From contig NC_057769.1 in the NCBI RefSeq assembly GCF_010389155.1, positions 22,692,735 to 22,756,734 of the forward strand: a stretch of 64,000 nt of DNA. Direction: 5' to 3'. The stretch comes from Erigeron canadensis. Taxonomy: Eukaryota; Streptophyta; Magnoliopsida; Asterales; Asteraceae. Shown in pieces: positions 12,635 to 23,390 of the stretch; the first letter of the stretch is position 1, and every line of letters starts with the position of its first letter. A model generated the notes under the pieces. It was not told the DNA's origin. It saw only the letters and a list, made by a program, of their open reading frames with translations, and searched no databases. A program made the position numbers and the translations under genes.

Positions 12635-13117
12635 TTTTCTGTTTTTGTAGTTCGTCTTTTAGACATGGGTTGCTCTTCGGTTCAACCATACTTTTCTTCC
12701 ACCGATGTTACTATGATACACGTAACTAAAACTAAATAAACTGCTCGGTGGTGTAAAAGAACGGGCGTTTTCGTGTCTACTTTTGTTTACTATCATCGCT
12801 AGGGGCTCCCAGCGTCGCAGCTTGATGCTCCTCGTTCCAACGGTCGTTTTGGCTGGTCGCCCGTCGAAAACGGAGCCTGGTAGCTCAAGTTATGGCCGTT
12901 TAAGTGAAGGCCTCCTTATACCCCCATCCAAGGACCGTCCAAATACACTAGGGCTTGTGCTTGTACACTTGGGCCTACATTAAAAGTTGTTTCGTAGCAC
13001 CGATCACATGGGTGCGGGAGAGGCGCTCGCGGAAGTCGGTGGCGACATCCAGGTAAAAGGGGAAGGAGGGAACCTCATGCGGTAAATAATAAAAGAATAA
13101 AAGGGAGGATGTATTTC

Positions 13118-13237
13118 GGTTGCGATCATACCAGCGCTAATGCACCGGATCCCATCAGAACTCCGCAGTTAACCGCGCTTGGGCGAGAGTAGTACTAGAA
13201 TGGGTGACCCTCTGGGAAGTCCTCTTGTTGCAACCCT
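13118..13237 (+). rRNA. 5S rRNA, array copy 22
   Basis: One substitution seen near the 3' end (CCTCGTG to CCTCTTG). Otherwise main type. Confidence 0.92.
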
Positions 13238-13699
13238 TTTTTCTGTTTTTGTAGTTCGTCTTTTAGACATGGGTTGCTCTTCGGTTCAGCCATACTTTTC
13301 TTCCACCGATGTTACTATGATACACGTAACTAAAACTAAATAAACTGCTCGGTGGTGTAAAAGAACGGGTGTTTTCGTGTCTACTTTTGTTTACTATCAT
13401 CGCTAGGGGCTCCCAGCGTCGCAGCTTGATGCTCCTCGTTCCAACGGTCGTTTTGACTGGTCGCCCGTCGAAAACGGAGCCTGGTAGCTCAAGTTATGGC
13501 CGTTTAAGTGAAGGCCTCCATTAAATACACTAGTGCTTGTGCTTGTACACTTGGGCCTACATTAAAAGTTGTTTCGTAGCACCGATCACATGGGTGCGGG
13601 AGAGGCGCTCGCGGAAGTCGGTGGCGACATCCAGGTAAAAGGGGATGGAGGGAACCTCATGCGGTAAATAATAAAAGAATAAAAGGGAGGATGTATTTT

Positions 13700-13819
13700 G
13701 GTTGCGATCATACCAGCGCTAATGCACCGGATCCCATCAGAACTCCGCAGTTAACCGCGCTTGGGCGAGAGTAGTACTAGAATGGGTGACCCTCTGGGAA
13801 GTCCTCGTGTTGCAACCCT
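13700..13819 (+). rRNA. 5S rRNA, array copy 23, weakened promoter and terminator
   Basis: Gene body as in copy 1, but the C at -1 is T and the T-run after the gene is interrupted by an A. The preceding spacer lacks about 22 bp near 13519. Expression is doubtful. Confidence 0.88.
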
Positions 13820-14303
13820 TTATTCTGTTTTTGTAGTTCGTCTTTTAGACATGGGTTGCTCTTCGGTTCAACCATACTTTTCTTCCACCGATGTTACTAT
13901 GATACACGTAAATAAAAATAAATAAACTGCTCGGTGGTGTAAAAGAACGGGTGTTTTCGTGTCTACTTTTGTTTACTATCATCGCTAGAGGCTCCCAGCG
14001 TCGCAGCTTGATGCTCCTCGTTCCAACCGTCGTTTTGACTGGTCGTCCGTCGAAAACGGAGCCTGGTAGCTCAAGTTATGGCCATTTAAGTGGAGGCCTC
14101 CTTATACCCCTATCCAATGACCGTCCAAATACACTAGTGCTTGTTCTTGTACACTTGGGCCTACAGTAAAAGCTGTTTCGTAGCACCGATCACATGGGTG
14201 CGGGAGAGGCGCTCGCGGAAGTCGGTGGCGACATCCAGGTAAAAGGGGAAGGAGGGAACCTCATGCGGTAAATAATAAAAGAATAAAAGGGAGGATGTAT
14301 TTC

Positions 14304-14414
14304 GGTTGCGATCATACCAGCGCTAATGCACCGGATCCCATCAGAACTCCGCAGTTAACCGCGCTTGGGCGAGAGTAGTACTAGCCCTCTGGGAAGTCCT
14401 CGTGTTGCAAACCT
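14304..14414 (+). pseudogene. 5S rRNA pseudogene, array copy 24 (9-bp deletion)
   Basis: Nine bases are missing between CTAG and CCCTCTGGG. This removes one side of helix IV and part of the C-box, which TFIIIA needs. A second change (gcaaacct) affects the 3' end. Confidence 0.88.
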
Positions 14415-14897
14415 TTTTTCTGTTTTTGTAATTCGTCTTTTAGACATGGGTTGCTCTTCGGTTCGACCATACTTTTTTCCACCGATGTTACTATGTATAA
14501 CGTAACTAAAAATAAATAAACTGCTCGGTGGTGTAAAAGAACTGGTGTTTTTGTGTTTACTTTTGTTTACTATCATCGCTAGAGTCTCCCAGTGTCGCAG
14601 CTTGATGCTCCTCGTTCCAACGTTCGTTTTGGCTGGTCGCCCGTCGAAAACGGAGACTGGTAGCTCAAGTTATGGCCATTTAAGTGAAGGCCTCCTTGTA
14701 CCCCTATCCAAGGACCGTCCAAATACACTAGTGCTTGTTTTTGTACACATGGGCCTACAGTAAAAGCTGTTTCGTAGCACCGATCACATGTGTGCGGGAG
14801 AGGCGCTCGCGGAAGTCGGTGGCGACATCCAGGTAAAAGGGGAAGGAGGGAACCTCATGCGGTAAATAATAAAATAATAAAAGGGAGGATATATTCC

Positions 14898-15008
14898 AGT
14901 TGTAATTATACCAGCGCTAATAGACCGGATCCCATCAGAAATTCGCAGTTAACTGCGCTTTTGCGAGAGTAGTACTAGAATGGGTGAGCCTCTGGGAAGT
15001 CCTAACCT
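14898..15008 (+). pseudogene. 5S rRNA pseudogene, array copy 25
   Basis: Starts AGTTG instead of GGTTG, has many substitutions in the first 50 nt, and lacks nine bases around CGTGTTGCA, so the 3' strand of helix I is largely gone. Nearly identical to copy 27. Confidence 0.87.
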
Positions 15009-15492
15009 TTTTTTCTGTTTTTGTAATTCGTCTTTTAGACATGGGTTGCTCTTCGGTTCAACCATACTTTTTTCCACCGATGTTACTATGATTAACGTAA
15101 TTAGAAATAAATAAACTGCTCGGTGGTGTAAAAGAACGGGTGTTTTTGTGTTTAGTTTTGTTTACTATCATCGTTAGAGGCTCCCAGCGTCGCAGCTTGA
15201 TGCTCCTCGTTCCAACGGTCGTTTTGACTGGTCGCCCGTTGAAAACGGAGCCTGGTAGCTCAGGTTATGGCCTTTTAAGTGAAGGCATCCTTATACCCCT
15301 ATCCAAGGACCGTCCAAATACAATAGTGCTTGTTCTTGTACACTTGGGCCTACTATAAACGCTGTTTCGTTGCACCGATCACATGGGTGCGGGAGAGGCG
15401 CTCGCGGAAGTCGGTGGCGACATCCAGGTAAAAGGGGAAGGAGTGAACCTCATGCGGTAAATAATAAAATAATAAAAGGGAGGATATATTCC

Positions 15493-15612
15493 GGTTGCAA
15501 TTATACCAGCACTAATGCACCGGATCCCATTAGAATTTCGCAGTTAACCACGATTTGGCGAGAGTAGTACTAGAATGGGCGACCCTCTGGGAAATCCTCG
15601 TGTTGCAAATCT
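15493..15612 (+). pseudogene. 5S rRNA pseudogene, array copy 26
   Basis: Full length with scattered substitutions (CAATTATACC, TTAGAATTTCG, CACGATTTGG, GGGCGACC, GAAATCC). Position 19 is A here, while 56 is still C. Confidence 0.8.
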
Positions 15613-16095
15613 TTTTTCGGTTTTTGTAATTCGTCATTTAGACATGTGTTGCTCTTCGGTTCAACCATACTTTTTTCCACCGATGTTACTATGATTAACG
15701 TAACTAAAAATAAATAAACTGCTCGGTGGTGTAAAAGAACGGGTGTTTTTGTGTTTACTTTTGTTTACTATCATCGCTAGAGGCTGCCAGCGTCGCAGCT
15801 TGATGCTCCTCGTTCCAACGTTCGTTTTGGCTGGTCGCCCGTCGAAAACGGAGACTGGTAGCTCAAGTTATGGCCATTTAAGTGAAGGCCTCCTTGTACC
15901 CCTATCCAAGGACCATCCAAATACACTAGTGCTTGTTTTTGTACACATGGGCCTACAGTAAAAGCTGTTTCGTAGCACCGGTCACATGTGTGCGGGAGAG
16001 GCGCTCGCGGAAGTCGGTGGCGACATCCAGGTAAAAGGGGAAGGAGGGAACCTCATGCGGTAAATAATAAAATAATAAAAGGGAGGATATATTCC

Positions 16096-16206
16096 AGTTG
16101 CAATTATACCAGCGCTAATAGACCGGATCCCATCAGAAATTCGCAGTTAACTGCGCTTTTGCGAGAGTAGTACTAGAATGGGTGAGCCTCTGGGAAGTCC
16201 TAACCT
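16096..16206 (+). pseudogene. 5S rRNA pseudogene, array copy 27
   Basis: Same 3' deletion and nearly the same substitutions as copy 25, which lies 1198 bp upstream. Confidence 0.87.
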
Positions 16207-16691
16207 TTTTTTCTGTTTTTGTAATTCGTGTTTTAGACATGGGTTGCTCTTCGGTTCAACCATACTTATTTCCACCGATGTTACTATGATTAACGTAATT
16301 AGAAATAAATAAACTGCTCGGTGGTGTAAAAGAACGGGTGTTTTTGTGTTTACTTTTGTTTACTATCATCGTTAGAGGCTCCCAGCGTCGCAGCTTGATG
16401 CTCCTAGTTCCAATGGTCGTTTTGACTGGTCGCCCGTCGAAAACGGAGCCTGGTAGCTCAGGTTATGGCCATTTAAGTGAAGGCATCCTTATACCCCTAT
16501 CCAAGGACCGTCTAAATACAATAGTGCTTGTTCTTGTACACTTGGGCCTACAGTAAACGCTGTTTCGTAGCACCGATCACATGAATGCGGGAGAGGCGCT
16601 CGCGGAAGTCGGTGGCGACATACAGGTAAAAGGGGAAGGAGGGAACTTCATCCCGGTAAATAATAAAAGAATAAAAGGGAGGATGTATTTC

Positions 16692-16811
16692 GGTTGCGAT
16701 CATACCAGCGCTAATGCACCGGATCCCTGCAGAGCTCTGCAATTAACCGCGCTTGGGCGAGAGTATTACTAGAATGGGTGACCCTCTGGAAAGTCCTCGT
16801 GTTGCAACCTT
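16692..16811 (+). pseudogene. 5S rRNA pseudogene, array copy 28
   Basis: The 5' third matches the main type and its upstream block is main type too. The middle is altered (CCCTGCAGAGCTCTGCAATT, GAGTATTACT), with CTCTGGAAAG and a weakened 3' end. It looks like a mosaic of main-type and edge-type units. Confidence 0.8.
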
Positions 16812-17294
16812 TTTTTCGGTTTTTGTAATTCGTCTTTTAGGCATGGGTTGCTCTTCGGTTCAACCATACTTTTTTCCACCGATGTTATTATGATTAACGT
16901 AACTAAAAATAAATAAACTGCTCGGTGGTGTAAAAGAACGGGTGTTTTTGTGTTTACTTTTGTTTACTATCATCGTTAGAGGCTCCCAGCGTCGCAGCTT
17001 GATGCTCCTCGTTCCAACGGTCGTTTTGACTGGTCGTCCGTCGAAAACGAAGCCTCGTAGCTCAAGTTATGGCCATTTAAGTGAAGGCCTCCTTATACCC
17101 CTATCGAAGGACCGTCCAAATACACTAGTCTTTGTTCTTGTACACTTGGGCCTACAGTAAAAGCTGTTTCGTAGCACCGATCACATGGGTGCGGGAGAGG
17201 CGCTCGCGGAAGTTGGTGGCGACATCCAGGTAAAAGGGGAAGGAGGGAACCTCATGCGGTAAATAATAAAATAACAAAAGGGAGGATATATTCC

Positions 17295-17414
17295 GATTGC
17301 AATTATACCAGCGCTAATGCACCGGATCCCATCAGAACTTCGCAATTAACCGCGATTTGGCGAGAGTAGTACTAGAGTGGGTGACCCTCTGGGAAGCCCT
17401 CGTGTTGCAACTCT
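17295..17414 (+). pseudogene. 5S rRNA pseudogene, array copy 29 (last)
   Basis: Starts GATTGCAATTATACC; further changes include GAACTTCGCAATT, GCGATTTGG, TAGAGTGGG and GAAGCCCTCG. Last gene before the array breaks. Confidence 0.8.
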
Positions 17415-17640
17415 TTTTTCGGTTTTTGTAATTCGTCTTTTAGACATGGGTTGCTCTTCGGTTCAACCATACTTTTTTCCACCGATGTTACTATGATTAA
17501 CGTAACTAAAAATAAATAAACTGCTCGGTGGTGTAAAAGAACGGGTGTTTTTGTGTTTACTTTTGTTTACTATCATCGCTAGAGGCTCCCAGCATCGCAG
17601 CTTGATGCTCCTCGTTCCATCGGTCGTTTTGACTGGTCGC
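17415..17640 (+). repeat. Truncated 30th 5S unit (spacer only)
   Basis: Spacer follows the unit consensus through TTTTGACTGGTCGC and then switches abruptly to copia gag sequence at about 17640. No 5S gene follows. Confidence 0.9.
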
Positions 17641-20600
17641 ACCAAATCTAGGTTGACTCCCTATTCGATCATAGAATTTAGACAAACTATCAATTCTAAT
17701 AGGAGGGGATCGATTTTGGTGAGTCATCTTCCTAGGTGAATTACTCCTTTGAGGTGTACGAGAACGACTCGGACTTACACTACTAAAAGTAGTATTCTGT
17801 GAAGGTCCCTGTCATTTTGGAGTCTTAGACCTATTATTATGAGCAACAATATCTGAGTCACTAGATCCACCAGAAGACATACCCTTATCAGGACATCTTC
17901 GTTTCCTATTTGGACAGCAACTATAAACATGTCCTACTTCATAACAATAGAAACAAGATTTTTTAGCTCTTGCTTTCTTAGCTTTAACATCAAACTCAGC
18001 TGAAGTCATGCCCAAACATTCCTTAAGTTCAATTGTGGCTGACTCCTCTTTTGACAAACCAGTTGACTCATTTTTACCCGAAAAATGTACTTTCTTTTGA
18101 GAACTTTTATGAGTCTTGTATGGAGTTAAGGGAACTTCACTAGACGTAGATTCATCCTTATTCCATACTTTATCAATCTTGTCATGATCGATCTTTTCAA
18201 AATCAACTTCATTTGATGTAAAAACAGTATCACATCCTTTCATTGTAAAACATTTAATGTTCTTATCAACAGGACAAGTTGACTTTACTTGACTAGACCC
18301 TTTAGAAGTACAAGCATCATACACTCCATTCTTAGGATCTACTGGTTTAACAAATGAAGTTTCAAGCTTATGTTTCTTGTTAAGCTCTTTAATTTTATCA
18401 ATTGAGCTTTTAGAGCTTTTAGGGGTCTTTGGATCAACATTTTGTTTTTTTGAAACGATTGGATCAATTTCACCACTGTCAATCTTTTCAGTAAGTTGTG
18501 TTAGAGACTCTGTATAATTATCATTGAACGGACCTCTAACTTCATTATAACTCATACCCAAACCACTTTTATCTTTTGAATCTCGTGGTACAGGTTTTTG
18601 CATCTGCATTGATCATATTAAATCTGATCCCCTAATTTGATCTACTCTTGTATTAAGCTTAACTATTTCCAAATTTGCGTCAACTAATTCTTTCTCTTTT
18701 TTAGAAAAGTCCTCAGTTAGTTGAGCATATTGTTCATTTCCCACTTTTTCCATCAGAACTGACTCTTTTAGTTTTTCTTTTAATGCAAGAATATCCTTAT
18801 CAGATGCACGAATCTTATCTTGATAAAGACTTTCTTGTTTTACCAAACCAGAATTTTTGGCAAACAAAGAGTCGTTTTCCTTTTTAAACATGTTGTTCTG
18901 ACTAGTTAAGTTAATAACCGACTTATTCAAAATAAACACCTCAAGTTTTAAATCCGACACCATTCTACATACGTCAATTATAGAAGATAAAGAACTAGAT
19001 ACCTTCTGATCTGCAACCTTGCAATCTGCCATGTATGCAACAAAGTCTTCAGTTGTCATACCTTCAGGTATCACAAAGTTCTTCATCTGTTCTTCAATGC
19101 TCTTCATAGAAATGTCATCAACATGATTTGATGACTCTTCCTTTTCTTCAGATGCTTTTATTGCAGTCATTTGTTCACTCTCAGATCTTACTGTCTCAGC
19201 AACATTACACATATTCTTCTGTACTATCTCAGATGCACTTTCTTCACTTGAGTACACAGCATAATCAATCGTTGCAGCTACCTCATCATATAATTCTACC
19301 ATGTAGGCATGATTCGAGGTATCATCGGATTGTGTATCCCATTGATAAGTACCATCTGGATTTTGAACAACAACAGCCTTTGACTCCGAAAATGGTGACG
19401 AAACTGGCTGTTGTGGAGTAACAGGATATATAATCATTGCTTGCGTCTTATGATTATTCGGTGTAATACCGCCTTGATTGTAATTTTGACGACCAGTAAC
19501 AGTATTATCAATCCTCTTAGGTCGTTGACACTCTCTTGCAAAATGACCAAATCCATCGCAATTATAACACTTCACCTTGGATTTGTCAAAGCCTTTAGTG
19601 CCACTACCTATAGGTCTACCAGTTTTCTGAGTGAATCTTCTAACCTTAATAGTAAGCATAGCAAGCTGCCATTATAGATCCATTTCTTCCAAATCATCAG
19701 GATCTATTTGATTGTAATCCTCATCAATTACTGCAGGATCAGTAACCTTTCCCCCAATAAATGCTTCATGAGCATTACAAAAGGCTGAGTAAACACTCAT
19801 TCTTCCTTCTGCAGAACTCATACTCATTGGCATAGAGTGAAAAGATTGTGCATTGCTCTTAACATTTGAATTTGTATTGTCATAAGCAACATATCCGGCA
19901 ATACCATCAACATCTACTATTGGTGTAGCTTCTGCACCACTTAGAAATACATTATTTCCTGAGATGGAACTTGCTAAATGAACAGACTTAGCATGATATA
20001 AGGATGGATCTTGTGTAAAATCCGAGTGAGTGTCTTTTATCCTTCTCTTCATGTCTCTGTTCTTCAGCTTGGAGACTACCTTCTCAAAATCCCATGTACT
20101 GTATTCCTGATCATCTTGAAGTTGATGAACATAATCAGTCCAAGTTTTAGGCAGTGAATCCAGAAACTTATCAACTAGCTCAGTTTAAGGATAAACAACT
20201 TCAAAGTATGAAAATTCAGTGGTCAGATGACTGAATCGAATAATAATCTCATCAAGAGATTCCCCTTTCAGTCCATTAAAGGCTTCATATTGACGCTTGA
20301 GAAGCTTGATACGGTTTTTCTTCAAAGTTACATCGCCCTCACAATATCTTTCGAGAGCATCCCATAAATCCTTTGAAGTAGTGTACTTTTTAAACAAATG
20401 TACACTATCTTGAGGCAAGGCCATAGTTAGAGTAGACAATGCTTTTCCCTCAACAACGTATCTTTTACGTTCTTCAATAGGCATATCAGCATAAGTATAC
20501 CTACTGATTACTCCGTTCTTCTCATATGAAGGCCAATCAAAACCTTGAGTTATTACTAGCCACATTTCCATGTCAGTGAGACGAATGTAGTCTTCAAAAC

Positions 20601-20685
20601 GTCTCTTCCACATCCAATAAGTTTCCATACGGAAAAGCTTTGGAGGTGTATTACCCCGACCAACCTCATGATCATGCATGATCAT
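17641..20685 (-). pseudogene. Copia Gag polyprotein, degenerate
   Basis: ATG at 20685. One reading frame runs about 3.0 kb to the 5S junction and is interrupted only by four stop codons (20185-20187, 19672-19674, 18613-18615, 17812-17814). I found no frameshift. The first part (residues 1-166) is a UBN2/copia-type Gag (YWMWKRRFEDYI, LWDALERYCEG). A first CCHC zinc knuckle CYNCDGFGHFAREC is encoded near 19540-19600. A long charged coiled-coil-like stretch follows, then a second knuckle CFYCYEVGHVYSCC near 17910-17960 and a Ser/Arg-rich tail. Gag would package element RNA in cytoplasmic particles; this copy cannot make it in full. Confidence 0.8.
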
Positions 20686-21172
20686 CTGGCTGATAAGTAA
20701 GGCATTGGGTGAGTTTGCGGTAGCTGGTAAAGTCGTCGTTTCAAATCTTTTGAATTCAAATAAAACGAAATACTACTTAGTTCGTGTAGCACGAAGAACA
20801 CGTGACACGAAGTTCGTCTAGCTTACACGAAGTACACGTCACACGAAGTGAAACACGAAGTACACTTCACACGAAGTGAAACACGAAGTACACTTCACAC
20901 GAAGTGAAACACGAAGTACACGCGTCACGACCTAAGTCACGAAGGGTAGTTCGTGTTGATGTGGCACGAAGAGCAGTTCGTGCAGACGTGGCACGAAGTA
21001 AACACGAAGTTACTGGATGACGTAAGCACGAACAAGAAGTACACCTCGTGCTGACGTAAGCACGAAGTGAGACGAAGAAGATTACGAAAATGGTAAATAA
21101 CATGAATTTCAAACGAATTTGCAATCAATAGCCAATCAAACGATCTTAAACCTTCTGGTAATCAACCTTAGG
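20686..21172 (-). repeat. Copia leader with cacgaag repeats
   Basis: Non-coding leader between primer site and gag. It holds about three copies of a 34-bp tandem unit at 20835-20925 (cacgaagtgaaacacgaagt and variants) and copies of the CTGACGTAAGCACGAA motif (for example 21037-21062). Short reading frames here are low-complexity products of the repeats. Confidence 0.7.
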
Positions 21173-21185
21173 GCTCTGATACCAC
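21173..21185 (-). other. Primer binding site, tRNA-iMet type
   Basis: On - the sequence reads GTGGTATCAGAGC, matching the usual copia site complementary to the 3' end of initiator tRNA-Met. It lies directly after the LTR. Confidence 0.75.
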
Positions 21186-21186
21186 T

Positions 21187-21853
21187 TGTAAGGTGCCCTA
21201 TTGTTGCGTGGATCGTAATAAGACGTGATTCGTTATGTCAAGAGTGCGAAATCCTCTTGAGATAACTAGGTTACTATTGCCTTTTGTTGATTAATAAGCA
21301 ATTAACTAACCCAAGGAGATGCACAAGGCTTGTGGTTCGTGTAAAAAATCACACGAAGGAACAAATAACCTTAGCTTGTAAATTCGTGAATAACTCTCAA
21401 GAATTCGTAAATCATTAACCTAATTTCGTAGATTAGGTCTTGTATTTATACTAGTTAAGTATCGGATCGTGTGGGCTTAGGCCTTAATCGCAGATTAGGC
21501 CTGAATTAACAATAAGTCGATTCACCTCATGCTGACGTCAGCACGAGGGTAATCCTTCATGCTGATGACGTCAGCACGAGGGACGTGCCTTTGACTCTTT
21601 GTTTGACTTTGTTTGGCTCGTACATAACATCCAATCATCGTTTAAGTGTTCTACGACACTTATAAACCTTGATTCTATGTTCTTGTACCTGCAAAACTAT
21701 ATATAACACACAAATACAATACAAAACACAAACAGATATAATATTGAAGTTCAAACATAATCATTAAATATCAACACAAGTTCTTATTTAAATGATTACA
21801 AACAAGTTCCTAAAAACGTAAACGATAATCAAATCTATGTTGCGATTGTCACA
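21187..21853 (-). repeat. Copia LTR (5' LTR of the truncated element)
   Basis: On - it would start TGTGACAATCGC and end CACCTTACA, next to the primer site. It contains a TATA box (TATAAATACAAG near 21443-21455) and two palindromes centred on TGACGTCA (21527-21548 and near 21560-21585). The inner end is firm; the outer end at 21853 is a guess from the imperfect TGTGA/TTACA inverted ends. Confidence 0.5.
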
Positions 21854-21907
21854 CCGAATCTGCATCTACAGTTGTTATCATGTGACTTTATTCTTGTACT
21901 TTAATCA

Positions 21908-22227
21908 ATGCATTTAAGGAATTAAAGTAATTTCCTTAAATGCATGTAACCATATTTGTACGGCAAAAAGAATATTATATTTATTCTTTTTGCCTATAAG
22001 TACCAAGTCACTTCCCTCGTCCAAATTACACTTTTGTAATTTGGTGCTTTTGCTCAAATACTCTCGATCTAAACAGTTATACTTCACAACTTTAAGTATT
22101 TCGATCAAGGAGTTTATTTAGAAAAAATTAGATCACTAGTAATTCATAGGTTGTTTAGATACTTACTTTGTAATATCTTGTTCCGCAACAACGTTGTATT
22201 TTATTTAACATCAATAAATAAAATACA
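21908..22227. repeat. Cluster of four perfect hairpins
   Basis: Stem 1: 21908-21921 with 21932-21945 (14 bp, loop 10). Stem 2: 21962-21974 with 21982-21994 (13 bp, loop 7). Stem 3: 22021-22030 with 22035-22044 (10 bp, loop 4). Stem 4: 22195-22207 with 22215-22227 (13 bp, loop 7). The four stems are unrelated in sequence. The region lies between two copia fragments and codes for nothing I can recognise. Confidence 0.75.
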
Positions 22228-23083
22228 CTTGAAAATTACATTGTGTCTCACCATTTACTTTACTTGCTTATCTTTATATTGCTTAAGTACGTATTACTCT
22301 ATATATATTCTTGCATTTATATTTATTGTAATACTAATCCAATCTAGTGCTTACTTGACGTTTAATACTAGTCATATCTAGTGATTACTTGACTTGTTGT
22401 ATTCTACACTTGTGGGTTAAACCATCGAGTGAGGGACTTCACATGCTCCGAAATGATTTTTGTTTGAGAGGGAGCAAGAAATGTGAAGATAATTCGTTTA
22501 TTTGATAGAAATGTTCCAAGATAGATGTTTGTTTGAGGGGAGGCAAAATTGTTTGATCAAAGACATGTTAGATCAAGAATTTAAGGATAAAATGCTCCAT
22601 GATGATTGTGATTCAGAGATAAGTTAGATCAAGAATTGAAGCTTCATAGTCAAATCAAATTTCTGCGTTCCAAAACCAAGTTTCCGCAATGCCAAAAGTA
22701 TTCAAAATAATCAAGCTTCCGCAATCTAAAAGAATTCAAAGTCAAAACCAAGCTTCCGCATGCTACTCAAAGATTCAAGTTACTTCTCCAAGCAACATCA
22801 AGTTGAAATCAACATTCGAAAGTTCAAGTTGTGAAAGCGCAAAAGCTACAAAGATTTCAAAGATGCTTCTAAAGTATTCTAAGTTGTAAGAGAAGATCAA
22901 GATTTAGAGAGTCATCGTCAAATTAATATTTTTTTTTGAGAAGATTCAAAGTCAAAGTTGATATAAGACGTTGAAGACAATGAGAAAGCATCAAAGTCCA
23001 ATCAACATTGAAGATTTTCAACAAATGGGCTCATCATGTTTATTTATAGACTAAAGACGATGCAACAATTACAATTCAACACC
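22228..23083 (+). other. Non-coding 3' internal region of a degraded copia element
   Basis: AT-rich with short repeats (aatctagtgcttacttgac and its variant at about 22341-22393; caagcttccgcaat several times at 22670-22760). It leads into a polypurine tract and LTR. No retroviral protein domain is left. Confidence 0.4.
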
Positions 23084-23094
23084 AAAGGGGAGAT
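23084..23094 (+). other. Polypurine tract
   Basis: AAAGGGGAGAT immediately before the TG of the LTR, the common copia arrangement for priming plus-strand DNA. Confidence 0.55.
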
Positions 23095-23390
23095 TGTTAG
23101 AAATATAAATGGTGTTAAATTGTAATATTTTAATCTATGGAAAGGGTATTAGTGTTAATTAAGAGATTTGTATAAATACCCTTCCATAACACAAATTGTA
23201 ATGAGCCTTTTAATAATTCCATAACAACTTCTCTCTCTAACTTCATCTTCCACCTCCCATCACCTTCACACACTCAAACACACACATAACCTAATTCCAC
23301 CATCAAACCTCAACTAAGCTCATTTTTATACATAACATATTGAACTCGAGAGTCTGTGCACTATTGGATTTTGTCCTTGGTTCCCCAACA
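23095..23390 (+). repeat. Copia-type 3' LTR (296 bp)
   Basis: Begins TGTTAGAAATATAAATGG and ends TTCCCCAACA, giving near-inverted ends. A TATA box (TATAAATACCC, near 23171-23181) is in place. The 5' end of this element is not found in the window, so it is a truncated 3' end, unrelated in sequence to the LTR at 21187. Confidence 0.55.

Larger units (their letters stand above)
1..17640 (+). repeat. 5S rDNA tandem array (29 genes plus a truncated 30th unit)
   Basis: Head-to-tail units of 603 or 604 bp, each with one 120-nt 5S rRNA gene and about 483 bp of non-transcribed spacer. The window opens inside a spacer, so the array continues to the left. Units around copies 1-19 look identical by eye except for a T5/T6 difference just after the gene. 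From unit 20 on, the spacers and genes acquire deletions and substitutions; gene spacing becomes 603, 589, 603, 582, 604, 594, 595, 603, 596 and 603 bp. The array ends at about 17640 inside a spacer, fused to a copia gag. No 18S, 5.8S or 25S sequence is present, so this is a stand-alone 5S arrangement within the window. Confidence 0.97.
17641..21853 (-). mobile_element. Truncated Ty1/copia LTR retrotransposon (5' part)
   Basis: Read on -, the order is LTR (21853-21187), primer binding site, a repeat-rich leader (21172-20686) and gag (20685-17641). The copy then ends at the 5S junction, so protease, integrase, RT and the 3' LTR are missing. Assignment to copia rests on the UBN2-type gag, the CCHC knuckles and the TGGTATCAGAGC primer site. 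Without a second LTR, neither age nor target duplication can be read. Confidence 0.8.

Noticed and set aside
121..12983. A 66-residue reading frame (FTIIARGSQRRSLM...) repeated in every 5S unit
   Set aside because: It lies in the non-transcribed spacer, starts from TTG rather than ATG, and recurs only because the unit is repeated. No protein family is suggested.
1..17640. CRISPR-like or satellite array
   Set aside because: Long identical units containing a recognisable 5S gene; plant rDNA explains them fully.
1..17640. 5S genes linked to 35S rDNA as in some Asteraceae
   Set aside because: No 18S, 5.8S or 25S sequence between the 5S copies.
20867..21128. Cys/Thr/Ser-rich frames in the copia leader
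   Set aside because: Translations of the cacgaag tandem repeats; leader is non-coding.
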